Part shown: in pieces, positions 1 through 11,043 of the stretch | Layout of the letters: every line of letters begins with the position of its first letter | Numbering within the stretch: the stretch's first letter is position 1 | Position numbers and translations under genes: made by a program | Notes under the pieces: model-generated | Databases searched by the model: none | What the model was told of the DNA's origin: nothing | Seen by the model: only the letters and a program-made list of their open reading frames with translations | From: Impatiens glandulifera | Lineage: Eukaryota > Streptophyta > Magnoliopsida > Ericales > Balsaminaceae | Assembly: GCF_907164915.1 (NCBI RefSeq) | Contig: NC_061870.1 | Location: 22,667,348-22,731,347, forward strand | Direction of reading: 5' to 3' | DNA length: 64,000 nt

Positions 1-3000
1 ATAAATAATTAATTGAATGTTATAATAATATTTCAAAAAAAATTATTTATTTCTTTTGTGATTAAAAATAAATATTATTAAATAATTAAACTTTATCATG
101 TAAAATTGTTTGGAATAAAAAAAAAAATCTTATACTCAAAAGATTGAGATCATCTTTTTTCAACTAATAAAACTATATGTATTTAAAAAAATTAAATATA
201 TTTAACATAAAAAATTATTTTTATTTTATTAAATCATAAAATATAGTCATTACTCCTACTTTGACTCAAAAGAAGGATGAATATTATATTGGATAACTTC
301 AACTAAAGTAATTTTAAAAATATTTAGATTGAATAATAATAAAAAGATTATTAATATAATATAAATATATTAAATATGACAAATATTATAAAATAATATG
401 AATAATAAATTAATGATATAGAGCTGTTTTCAGCGATATTTAAGATGCTAAGAATGTTGTTATCATTTCCTATTTTTAGATCTGGCCTGGAAGGTAGTTG
501 TATCTATATATGACTACTTTTAAAGTTGTATCTGATAGGAGTACTTTTGTGTAAAAAATATTATTTTTTTACCCATATACATATATATATATATATTTTT
601 TATTTTATTTTTATTTTATTAATTAGTCATAAAATTTAATCAAAAGATAGGACGTTATTGCAACGATTGAAAGGATCAAATTCCTGAAAAAAAACAATGA
701 ACAATAGATTGGTGAAACATAACATATTACCAATTTAATTATTGAATGAAATAATGATGTTGATAGAGAAATTGATGTTAATATAATTTAATTATTACTC
801 ACTTTAACTAAGATGTAATTCAAAAGATAGGACGTTGTTGCAGCGGCCTGAAATGATCAAATTCCTGGAAAAAATACAATGAACAATAGATTGGTGAAAC
901 ATAACATATTACCAATTTAATTATTGAATGAAATAATGATGTTGATAGAGAAATTGATGTTAATATAATTTAATTATTACTCACTTTAACCAAGATGGAA
1001 TTCAGAAGATAGAATGTTGTTGTAGTTGTCTAAAATGATAAAATTCCTGAGAAAAAAAACAAAACAGTGAAAGCCGCAAAAGGAGACCGAATAGGCAGAA
1101 TATCACTCTTCTCTCTTAAATTGAACATTGTTGATGTAAAATTATTTATAGGAAAACAAATATTTAGATGGAAAAGAAGATGAAAAGTTGAGTTGATTTA
1201 TTATATTGATTTAATTGCAGTTACACTGTTTATGTTTTTCATAATTATTGTTTTTGTGTTAAATTTTATAATTATTATAATATGATAACTGAAAGTTAAA
1301 TTTTATAGTTAATATAATATATAATTGAAATTCTTAATTTTATTGTAGGTTTTAATGTTTTATAATTAGTATTTAATGCGATAACCACATTTATTTCTAT
1401 TTTATAATTAATATAATATAATTAATATAATATATATTTGAAATTCTTGATTTTATTGCAGGTTAAGTTTTATATTATAATTAATATAATATGATAACTG
1501 AAAGTTAAATTTTATAATTAATATAATATATAATTGAAATTATTAATTTTATTGTAGGTTTTAATATTTTGTAGTTATTATTTAATGTTAAACATGATAA
1601 CTTTTTTTTTATTTTGTAATTAATATAATGAAATAACTGAAAGTTACATTTTATAATTAATATAATATATATTTGAAATTCTTGATTTTATTGCAGAATG
1701 TTTTATAATTAGTATTTAATGCTAAACTCAATTAATATAGATAAATATTTGGTTTAATGTGTATATGTAAAATATTAAATTTTAATTTATTTTAATAATA
1801 ATTAAAACATTAATATATATATACAAATTAAAATTAATTAATATATTTACAGCGAGGGAAAGAAAAAAAATTAATAAATGAAGAGAGAAATATGAAAAAA
1901 TACATTGTGATATTAGAATTATTTTGGAGAGAGCGTGAAGTACACCCTCAACATTTCAAATTAAGCGTTATTAGATATATATATATAGAATGTTGTTGTA
2001 GTTGCCTAAAATGATAAAATTTGTACAAAAATGACCAAATATTTAAAAATTAGATGTTATGGACATAACAAACACATTTATTATAAAAAAAGTATTTATA
2101 TATCATATGTTAATAATAATAATAAATTATTAATATAATATGAATATATTAAAAATGAGAATAAAGATAAATATTGAAAAATAATGGGAAATAATAAATA
2201 ATTAATTGAATGTTATAATAATATTTCAAAAAAAATTATTTATTTCTTTTGTGATTAAAAATAAATATTATTAAATACATTAAACTTTATCATGTGAAAT
2301 TGTTTGGAATAGAAAAAAAATCATATACTCAAAAGATAGAGATCATCTTTTTTCAACTAATAAAACTATATGTATTTTGAAAAATTAAATATATTTAACC
2401 TAAAAAATTATTTTTATTTTATTAAATCATAAAATATAGTCATTACTTCTACTTTGACTCAAAAGAAGGATAATATTATATTGGATAACTTCAACTAAAG
2501 TAATTTTAAAAATATTTAGATTGAATAATAATAAAAAGATTATTAATATAATATAAATATATTAAAATTGACAAATATTATAAAATAATATGAATAATAA
2601 ATTAATTAATTAAACGTTATAATAAGTAATAATAATATTTAAAAAAAATGGAGAATAGAAAAAAAAAATATTATGCTAAGAATAAAGAGATTATATGTAT
2701 TTAAATTTTTTATTTTATTAATTAGTCAAAAAATTTAATCAAAAGATAGGACGTTGTTGCAGCGGCCTGAAATGATCAAATTCCTGGAAAAAAACAATGA
2801 ACAATAGATTGGTGAAACATAACATATTACCAATTTAATTATTGAATGAAATAATGATGTTGATAGAGAAATTGATGTTAATATAATTTAATTATTACTC
2901 ACTTTAACTAAGATGGAATTCAAAAGATAGGACGTTGTTGCAGCGGCCTGAAATGATCAAATTCCTGGAAAAAATACAATGAACAATAGATTGGTGAAAC

Positions 3001-4095
3001 ATAACATATTACCAATTTAATTATTGAATGAAATAATGATGTTGATATAGAAATTGATGTTAATATAATTTAATTATTACTCACTTTAACCAAGATGGAA
3101 TTCAGAAGATAGAATGTTGTTGTAGTTGTCTAAAATGATAAAATTCCTGAGAAAAAAAAAGCAAAACAGTGAAAGCCGCAAAAGGAGACCGAATAGGCAG
3201 AATATCACTCTTCTCTCTTAAATTGAACCTTGTTGATGTAAAATTATTTATAGGAAAACAAATATTTAGATGGAAAAGAAGATGAAAAGTTGAGTTGATT
3301 TATTATATTGATTTAATTGCAGTTACACTGTTTATGTTTTTCATAATTATTGTTTTTGTGTTAAATTTTATAATTATTATAATATGATAACTGAAAGTTA
3401 AATTTTATAATTAATATAATATATAATTGAAATTCTTAATTTTATTGTAGGTTTTAATGTTTTATAATTAGTATTTAATGCTATAACCACATTTATTTCT
3501 ATTTTATAATTAATATAATATAATTAATATAATATATATTTGAAATTCTTGATTTTATTGCAGGTTAAGTTTTATATTATAATTAATATAATACGATAAC
3601 TGAAAGTTAAATTTTATAATTAATATAATATATAATTGAAATTATTAATTTTATTGTAGGTTTTAATATTTTGTACTTATTATTTAATGTTAAACATGAT
3701 AAATTTTTTTTCTATTTTATAATTAATATAATGGAATAACTAAAAGTTACATTTTATAATTAATATAATATATATTTGAAATTCTTGATTTTATTGTAGG
3801 TTTTAATGTTTTATAATTAGTATTTAATGCTAAACTCAATTAATATAGATAAATATTTGGTTTAATGTGTATATGTAAAATATTAAATTTTAATATATTT
3901 TAATAATAATTATAACATTAATATATATATACAAATTAAAATTAATTAATATATTTACAGCGAGGGAAAGAAAAACAATTAATAAATGAAGAAAGAGAAA
4001 TATGAAAAAATACCTTGTGATATGAGAATTATTTTGGAGAGAGTGTGAAGTACACTCTCAACATTTCAAATTAAGCGTTATTAGATATATATAGA
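1..4095 (-). mobile_element. Helitron-like AT-rich non-autonomous element, 5' end at 4095
   Basis: Very AT-rich DNA with no credible ORF. Read on the minus strand, the right edge begins TCTATATATATCTAAT and abuts a host A. The orthologous position in unit 2 (about 37097) reads GTTATTGAATT, so the insertion lies between A and T as Helitrons do, with no target duplication. The same terminal sequence ends the element at 31094. The CTRR end would lie left of the window. No Rep/helicase coding is visible, so it would be non-autonomous. The terminal match and the empty site are seen; the class is inferred. Confidence 0.6.
1..4095. repeat. Two diverged tandem copies of about 2.1 kb
   Basis: The sequence starting at position 1 recurs from about 2192, and the two copies stay alignable to their shared right end near 1990 and 4095. 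The first copy carries an extra stretch around 420-600. Both contain the same small internal repeats. Confidence 0.85.
641..1180. repeat. ~181-bp tandem repeat (three units)
   Basis: Units start at CAAAAGATAG (641 and 821) and CAGAAGATAG (1003). Each carries the segment ending in CCTGAAATGATCAAATTCCTGG or a variant. The same array recurs at 2740, 2921 and 3103 in the second large copy, and a related single unit occurs in the Helitron-like element near 27510 and 30190. Confidence 0.8.
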
Positions 4096-4213
4096 TAACA
4101 ATGTAACTCCTTAGAGTTTATCATCTCTTTTATTGTATTCTCTACCTTCTCAATTTCATTTTATTCTTCTCTCTATTTATCTTTCCATTTTAATTACTTT
4201 AACTACATTAACT

Positions 4214-4225
4214 TGGTATTAGAGC
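4214..4225 (+). other. Primer binding site, mutated (tRNA-iMet type)
   Basis: TGGTATTAGAGC differs by one base from TGGTATCAGAGC, the plant initiator-Met PBS. It lies directly after the truncated LTR. Confidence 0.8.
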
Positions 4226-4290
4226 ATTTATTAGGGTTAACACCTATGATCCTATCAACCTCTTTCAATAGAATTGAGGAGAAACATACA

Positions 4291-4460
4291 TGAGTTTTGG
4301 ATTCTATATTGAATCGTGTTCACGTACAAATAAACAAAATGGTGTCATCGAATGTAAGATCCACCACCTAAAAGAAATGTGTCTCACTCTTCTTGTTGAT
4401 GTCTTTAGGTCTTTATCTTTTTAGATGATGTCATTATACAACCTCATCTCATCAACATGG
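4291..4460 (+). pseudogene. Copia integrase fragment in element X
   Basis: The frame from the ATG near 4291 reads ESCSRTNKQNGV then ECKIHHLKE, matching the Copia integrase segment around the catalytic Glu (consensus type SSCxxTPQQNGVxERKNRHL). An in-frame TAG follows at the end of the scrap. The rest of the integrase is absent. Confidence 0.75.
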
Positions 4461-4744
4461 TTTTCTCTAAATGTCTCAACCATACATGTTATCTTTACTT
4501 TTGTTATACCCTCTTTATCTTTTAAATTATAAAATCTCTCTCTCAATTATATTTACACTTATATTTTCTCTCATCCACCATCATTTTCTCAATACTTTCA
4601 CATTCACCATCACATATTATTTAAATCCCATCATTCTCAATATCTTAATCTTCACCACCATCAAACTACTTCCTCTATTATCATCTCATATTTTCTACAT
4701 ATGTCCAACTATAAGAGTTGATCACAACTTCAATGTATTTTTTT

Positions 4745-4970
4745 ACACAGTTAAAAATCGAGAAAATCATTACTGATTGTTATAGTCGATATCGACTATT
4801 AAAAGTCAAGAAAATTATTACCAATTGTAAAAGTTAATGACGGTAAAAGTTGATGCTTACCGACAATAAAAGTCGACCCCGACTATAAAAGTTGAGAATC
4901 ATTACCGATGGTAAAAGTAGAGAAAGTCATTATCGATGGTTAAAGTCGAGAAAATAATTACCGATTGAAA
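4745..4970 (+). repeat. ~28-bp minisatellite (GTAAAAGTCGAGAAAATCATT type)
   Basis: Degenerate head-to-tail units built on GTAAAAGTYGAGAAARTCATT with ACCGAT linkers. Shorter arrays of the same unit occur at about 5935-6085, 6255-6350, 37755-37990, 38880-39060 and 39405-39490. They mark element X copies. Confidence 0.8.
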
Positions 4971-4989
4971 ATTCAATGTCAATCATGGG

Positions 4990-5120
4990 CCCTACATTCG
5001 TTCTAAATCATTACTCGGTCTCCCCAAAATCTTTTATCATTAAATACATATTTATTGATAATCAATTGGTTAATATCATCACCAAAGGACTTGGCTCAAA
5101 TTATTTTGTCTTATTACGCC
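4990..5120 (+). pseudogene. Copia RNase H C-terminal fragment in element X
   Basis: The conceptual peptide KYIFIDNQLVNIITKGLGS matches the end of Copia RNase H (KYIxTxxQLADIxTKGL). It is followed closely by LTR-like DNA, as at the 3' end of a Copia element. Confidence 0.75.
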
Positions 5121-5428
5121 CTAAACTCACGAGAAGACATATCACTCATCTCTCAAAAGACTTTTGAATTTTTCTCAAGAGACTTTTGGTTTCATCTACA
5201 TCTAAATCAAAGAATCATCATTAATGTTAATTACTTGTAACCTTTCATTACTATCTTCTATTCTTCTATACTATAAATACTAGAACATGTAAATTTTAAT
5301 ATCAATTCAATAACAATGTAACTCCTTAGAGTTTATCATCTCTCTTATTGTATTCTCTACATTCTCCATTTCATTTTAATTTTCTATCTATTTATCTTTC
5401 CATTTCAATTATTTTAACTACTTTAACT

Positions 5429-5440
5429 TGGCATCAGAGC
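5429..5440 (+). other. Primer binding site of second X internal region
   Basis: TGGCATCAGAGC, one base off the iMet PBS, follows the second LTR-like block. Confidence 0.8.
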
Positions 5441-5504
5441 ATTCATTAAGATTAACACCTGCAATCCTACCAAACTCTTTCAATCGGATTGAGGAGAAAC
5501 ATAC

Positions 5505-5660
5505 ATGAGTTTTAGATTCTATATTGAATCGTGTTCACGTACGAATAAACAAAATGGTGTTGTCGAATGTAAGATTTACCACCTAAAAGAAACGTGTTAC
5601 ATTCTTCTTGTTGATGTCTTTAGGTCTTTATATTTTGAGATGATGTCATTCTATAAACTC
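5505..5660 (+). pseudogene. Copia integrase fragment (second copy in X)
   Basis: Open from the ATG at 5505 and reading ESCSRTNKQNGVVECK. It is a diverged duplicate of the 4291 scrap. Confidence 0.7.
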
Positions 5661-6109
5661 ATCTCATCAATATGTCTTTCTCTAAATGTCTCAACCATAT
5701 ATGTTATCATTACTTTTGTTACACCCTCTTTATCTTTAAAATTATAAAATTTCTCTCTCAATTATTTATACACTTATATTTTCTCTCATTCACCATCATT
5801 TTCTCATCATTTTCACTTTCACCATTACATATTCTTTAAATCCCATCATTCTCAACATCTTAATCTTGACAACCATCAAACTTCTTCCTCTCTTGTCATC
5901 TCGCATTTTCTACATATGTCCAACTATAAAAGTTGCCGACTGTTAAAAGTTGAGAAAATCATTATTGATTGTTAAAGTCGATGCCGATTATTAAAAGTCG
6001 AGAAAATCATTACCAACTGTAAAAGTTGAGAAATTCATTACCGAAGGAAAAACTCGAGAAAGTCATTACCGATGGTTAAAATTGAAAATTCGATGTCAAC
6101 CATGGGCCC

Positions 6110-6240
6110 TACATTCATCCTAAATCTTTACTTAGTCTCCCTGAAATCTCTCATCATCAAATACATATTTATTAATAATCAATTGGTTAATATCATCACC
6201 AAAGGACTTGACTCAAATTATTTTGTCTTTGAGGGAAGGT
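6110..6240 (+). pseudogene. Copia RNase H end plus polypurine tract
   Basis: The peptide KYIFINNQLVNIITKGLDS is followed by GAGGGAAGG at about 6231 and an LTR start (TATTAAAGG) that is cut off after about 18 bases, where minisatellite sequence resumes. A second, partly deleted copy of this block lies at about 6360-6511. Confidence 0.7.
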
Positions 6241-6813
6241 ATTAAAGGCTAATATAATACCGACTATAAAAGTTAGAGAAAATCATTACTGGTGGTAAAA
6301 GTCGAGAGAAAGTCATTACCCATGGTTAAAATCGAGAAAATAATTACCTATTGAAAATTCAATGTCAACCATGGGCCCTACATTCATCCCAAATCATTAC
6401 TTAGTTAGTCTCCCTGAAATCTCTCATCATTAAATACATATTTATTGATAATCAATTGGTTAATATCATCACTAGTTTCAAATTATAAATTATTTTATCT
6501 TTTAGGGAAGGTATTAAAGACTTAACATATCATCAATATTCAAGGATAAGAGAAGATCAATCACTCATCTCTCAAAAGACTTTTGAGTTTTTCTCAAAAG
6601 ACTTTTGGATAAAATATTACTTATAACCTTTCATTTACTATCTTCTTTACTGTAAATACTAGTACATATAAATGTTAATATCAATTCAATAATGTAACTC
6701 CTTAGAGTTTATCCTCTCTCTTATTCTCTACATTCTCAATTTCATTCAAATCAATCTTTTTGCTTATCTTTCCATTTCATTCACTTTAACTCCCCACAAC
6801 TATGACTTTTCGT

Positions 6814-7364
6814 TTACATAGAGCACTTCCAATGAGAATTGAACTCGTGACATTTTGGTCTTTTGTCGACTCTTTCTATCGGGCTACTCTGATGGGGTAT
6901 ATTATCACCTTGTTCTAGATGGTAGAGAGTTAATTCTACTTGGATTAATTTAGAAATGTTAAAAATACAAGAGTATTGGTTTTTAATCGTGTCACAAATT
7001 AATTTAGTAGAAATGTGATTGAGGCAATTTTCTTCAATATTTGTGTTCATAGAATTGAAAATTAAAGACATGACTTGGTGATTGTCCTTGTTCAAAGCCT
7101 CAAACTTTGAGTTCGTGGGGGTTAGAACAAAGTATTAAATTAAATACTTATTTCATTTACCATATATCAAAATTCGGATTAGACGTCCATGAATTGCACA
7201 ACTGATTTTATGGGTTTTTGAGAATGAGCGGTGGAGTATGGAGTAATATTATATTCTTCTTTTGAAGGAAGAACATAGGAGTTATGGCCGTGAGGACCAT
7301 ATAACACTAGCGTAGTGGGAGAAGAAGTAGGAAGAGACGACGAAACATCTTTCGATTTTGTCAT
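6814..7364 (-). pseudogene. Copia gag N-terminal part, unit 1
   Basis: On the minus strand the frame starting at 7364 (MTKSKDVSSS...) leads into a second open frame at 7095-6814 with MSLIFNSMNTNIEENCLNH and CDTIKNQYS, the core of the plant Copia gag (UBN2-type) domain. A stretch of about 61 bp present in unit 2 (about 40215-40275), which encodes the conserved LNGKNxMAWANSIR segment, is missing here. The gag is cut at about 6800 by element X, and its continuation is visible only in unit 2 (36380-36896). Confidence 0.8.
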
Positions 7365-7869
7365 TGGAAAGATAGAAGTCGATTGTTTGAAAGAGAATGG
7401 TCGGTGAGGTGATCGGAGAAGAGAATATGAATCAGATACTTTGTAAGAAACTATAATATTGAGAATATGAAAATATTATATTATCTTGTATGTATATTAG
7501 TTTACTTTATATACAAGAAATAAATAAACAAAGTTAAAATTGACTAAGTTTGTGAGGTGTGGATCAAAATTGTATCTTATTTTTAAATATATAGGAACCT
7601 TGTTTTAATTGGGCATATTGAATTTAATTTGTTTGCTTAATGTAATATATGTATATATTCTTTTATTTTGTTTTTAGACATAATATTTATATATTGGTTT
7701 TAAATAAGTTACAAATTAAATATTTATAGTTCAAATATTTTTTTTGGTTAAATCAAATTTGTTTATTTTTATTCAATTAGAAGTTTAAAAAACCTATTAA
7801 TTTATGGAACACTATCCATTAAATCAAAACTACCTTATAAAATAATATAAGGTAAACGGCTGCCACAAT
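7365..7869. other. AT-rich spacer
   Basis: No ORF or RNA gene is recognised. It lies upstream of the Copia gag start and may include that element's leader or LTR. The same sequence occurs at 40464-40967. Confidence 0.5.
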
Positions 7870-8215
7870 ATTCCTCATCCTCTTCGGACTACTCCATTGA
7901 ATCAAATAGCTCATGTTAAATCTCGGACAACACTATCGAATCTTGCTCTTTGTGTTTATCCTCCTTCTTCTAGGACAACCCCATCGAACCAACTACCCAT
8001 GTTTCTTCTCGGACAACAATATCGAATCTCATTACTTATTATTTTTCATCCTCCTCAGACAGACCTATCGAATTAAACTACTCGTATTCCTCCTTAGAAA
8101 GTACCGTTGATTCTCGCTCATCGTGTTTCTTCTCCTCTTCAGACAGTCCCAACGAATCTAATTACTCGTGTTACTCCTCATCCTATTCGGACAACACTAT
8201 TGAATTCAACTGCTA
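7870..8215 (+). repeat. Degenerate Ser/Asp/Glu-coding tandem repeat
   Basis: Repeats of roughly 60-70 bp built on TCCTCNTCGGACAAC then ATCGAATCNAA. One frame reads recurring SSSD-NPIESN-YS-CSS-like peptides interrupted by stops. Unit 2 has the same array at 40968-41312. It may be the relic of a low-complexity coding segment; the function is unknown. Confidence 0.5.
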
Positions 8216-8282
8216 GTGTTTTCCATATCCAAGTCAATTTATTAGAAAATCAATATGAATAACAAGTAATGTGGCATTCTCA

Positions 8283-8403
8283 ATCTCTTTATCAAACATA
8301 TTTGTTAAAAGATAAAGAGATGGTATTGAATGTTATATTGAATTATATATGTTAAAGAAATTAATATAATAATGATATTATCACAATGTTATAATATTGT
8401 GAT
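8283..8403. repeat. Two nearby inverted repeats
   Basis: ATCTCTTTATC (8283-8293) pairs with GATAAAGAGAT (8311-8321). ATCACAAT (8380-8387) pairs with ATTGTGAT (8396-8403). They may be remnants of a small MITE. The next 450 bases before the Gypsy LTR show nothing else. Confidence 0.45.
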
Positions 8404-8867
8404 TATATTTTACATATATATTCTTCTATTTACGATAACTTCTCACCTCAAATAATATTTGAGTAGTTTGTTTTCCCTTTTTCTTTCGCTTTTCTATTTC
8501 TTGGTTGGAAGCCACTTATGCTTCTCTCGATGGTCTGAACGTGCTCCACATGCAAAGAAGTGCACAATCATGCACTTCATCTTCAACTTTCGTTTGTTTT
8601 TTATTTTTGTTCTTAGATTTCATACTGGTTTTATTTTGGTTTATTTGTCATTTTTAATTTGATTTATTTATCATTTTAATTGTTGGCTAGTATTTCAATA
8701 GCATCAAGTATTCCATCTTCAGTAATATATGAATAGGGTTTAAGGGGTCTTTAGCTGAGTAAGATAGGTCTTAAAGAGCCAGGATATTGAATATCTAGGA
8801 CTCTCAGTCAGTCCTAGACTATGACCCATCTTTGCAAAGTAAGAGTGAGGCCAAGAAGAAAGCTAAG

Positions 8868-9294
8868 TGTCACGGACCATTTGTGGGAGGGCCCAATCAA
8901 GAGGAGTAGAGGTCCATCAAAGTCATGGCCCAATCCAAGAAGGGAGAAAAGTGGAGGAACAACCAAACAAGACTTAACCAAAACCACACTCAATCTTAAT
9001 GTCTTGTCCACACTCCATCTATTACCAAAACCACACTCAATCTATCTCCTTGCCCACACTCAACCTATCCATCATTAATGCATTTAATGCTCTACTTGTA
9101 ATTTACACAATCTCCTTTAAATACATGTAGTCACACCTTGTAAAGAGTTGATGTTGAATACAATCTTATTCTCAAGCTTTGTTTCTCTCTCTAAGTATTC
9201 TTGCATTGAGTTTTTTTGTTTCAAAAAGGTTTACTAAGTTAGAATCTCTTTGATCTAACTTAGTGCCACACAGATCTAATTTTAGCCCGTGACA
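8868..9294 (+). repeat. Gypsy 5' LTR, unit 1
   Basis: Starts TGTCACGGACC and ends CCCGTGACA, with a 7-bp terminal inverted repeat. This LTR is missing from unit 2. Confidence 0.95.
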
Positions 9295-9296
9295 AG

Positions 9297-9308
9297 TGGT
9301 ATCAGAGC
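9297..9308 (+). other. Primer binding site, tRNA-iMet
   Basis: A perfect TGGTATCAGAGC two bases after the 5' LTR. Confidence 0.95.
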
Positions 9309-9340
9309 AAGGTTGTGCTTCCTTACTCAAGTTGCAAGAG

Positions 9341-10491
9341 ATGGATTCGAGTGCCAACGTCATGAAGGTTCTGATCATCGAACAAGTGGACAAAGTGCCT
9401 AGGAGGGGCAAGTCCGTCGAGATGAGTGCTGCCATGGAAGCTCGGGTGACCCGGCTTGAGGAAGGCATGAGCGAGCACCAAGAAGCTCTCAAAGTGTTTA
9501 GCATAGTGGCCGATAGAGTGAAGGTACTTAAAGAAGAAGGTGAAAAGCTAGAGAACGAAATCATAGGAATCATCAACAACTCGAAGCATAGCATTCGAGA
9601 CGAAGTGCTTGGGATGTTTCGAGTAAATGTTGATGATATCCGAAATGAGGTACTTAAAGCAATCCGTGGAGAAGTCCAAGGAACGATCGATGCCTTCTAA
9701 AGGGAAATGATGGGAAGGATCGAAGGCTTGGAGTGGCGGATTGGGTGGAATGGAGGAGAGGAACTTTGAGGCGCGACACTCATCGAATTGATGTTCCCAA
9801 ACCAACTTCATTCAAAGGCTCAAAGAGCGCAAGGGAAGTGAATGACTTCATATGGAACATGGAGAGGTATTTTAAGGCATCCAACATACTTGAGGATCGC
9901 ATCAAGTTACAAACGATGCCATTTTTCTTGATAGATATGGCGTTGTTGTGGTGGAGGAGACGTGAAGCCGACATTGAACGAGGTACGTTACGAATGGAAA
10001 CATGGGTGGATTTCAAGACCGAGTTCAAACGTCAATTCTTCCCCAATAACGCTGATTTCGAAGCCTGAAAGCGTTTAAGCCAACTCACACACTCCCAATC
10101 CATAAAGGAGTATGTGAGGGAGTTCCAAGAGTTGATTCTAGAGTTACCTAGTCTCATCGAATAAGAGGCCATGTTCACCTTTGTTAATGGCCTAAATATG
10201 TGGGCGCAGTTAGAACTACAAAGGGCGAAAGTGCAGAACGTCTCGGAGGCAATTGCAATTGCAGAAAGGCTGATTGCGCTTAAAACGTCTGTGGATAGAC
10301 TAAAGTTCAATAAGGACAACAAGGAGAAAGGTGGGGGAGACCTCCAACCCAAGAAGTGGCAACCAAACAGAAATCCTAGAAGGCAAGCCGACGAAACGGG
10401 TAAGCCTAGAACTTGTCATATTTGTGGTGCCACCAACCAACTCAAGTTCATGTGTCATTTCAAAGGGAAAAAAGTTGCGGCAGTCCAATGA
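9341..10491 (+). pseudogene. Gypsy gag, unit 1
   Basis: The start is taken at ATG 9341 (MDSSANV), the first good start after the PBS. The frame is open to a TAA at 9698 where unit 2 has CGA (Arg). Both copies then share a TGA at about 9766 and a shift of frame into the gag core (WVDFKTEFKRQFFP). There is a private TGA near 10066 (CGA in unit 2) and a shared TAA near 10162. The C-terminal part carries a zinc knuckle at 10414-10455, CHICGATNQLKFMC, in which the conserved His of CCHC is Gln in both units. Confidence 0.9.
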
Positions 10492-10559
10492 GCCGAGTCT
10501 TCCGATGATGAAGAAGGGGCTCAACTGGGATCTTTAAGGTTTCTCAATGCTGTTAAGGC

Positions 10560-11040
10560 TAGCGTTGTTGAGCGAATTAAAGGAACGAAAAGGGGTTCAA
10601 TGTTTGTTGAGGCGATGATCGAAGGAAAGCGCGTGAAAGCCCTTGTCGACACTAAGGCAACCCACAACTTCATGCGTGAAGGAGTGGCTAAGGAGCTTGG
10701 TCTCCACAACAACCAATGACGGGGGACCATCAAGTCCGTGAACACGAAAGCCAAGTCGGTGGCCGGTGAAGCTAAGGAAGTGAAAATCCAGATCGGAGAC
10801 TAGAGCGGAAAGGTTTCATTTTCGGTAACCCCCCTTGACGATTACGATGTATTACTAGGACTATGATGGTTCGATCAAGTACGTGCGTGTATAATTCCCT
10901 ATTCTTATTTGTTGGTCATCTTGGATCACGAAAAATCTAGTGGCATACCGGTGAGAAGGGAACTAGACAGAATGGGAATGTTATCGGCTATACAATTTAA
11001 CCGAGGCCTCCAACAAGGTGAATAGACTTTTGCCGCTTTC
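10560..11040 (+). pseudogene. Gypsy aspartic protease, unit 1
   Basis: ALVDTKATHNFM (about 10639-10674) corresponds to the retroviral-type active site D-[ST]-G-A, but the Gly is Lys here (Arg in unit 2). Downstream stops include TGA after HNNQ, TAG after QIGD and TGA after VLLGL. The region leads into the RT linker. Confidence 0.8.
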
Positions 11041-11043
11041 GCT

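Larger units (their letters stand above)
4096..6791 (+). mobile_element. Composite Copia-derived element X, unit 1 (LTR-int-LTR-int-LTR)
   Basis: Three LTR-like blocks (4096-4212 truncated, about 5120-5427, and 6512-6791) alternate with two short internal regions. Each internal region starts with a primer binding site resembling initiator-Met (4214, 5429) and holds a Copia integrase scrap, a 28-bp-type minisatellite and an RNase H C-terminal scrap. A polypurine tract (GAGGGAAGG) precedes an LTR start at 6241 and a similar tract precedes 6512. The first LTR has lost its left part where the Helitron-like element ends. This looks like a short non-autonomous derivative that was tandemly duplicated by LTR recombination. 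It sits inside a minus-strand Copia gag. Confidence 0.75.

Noticed and set aside
4745..4970. CRISPR-like regular repeats
   Set aside because: Degenerate head-to-tail minisatellite without unique spacers, inside a plant retroelement.
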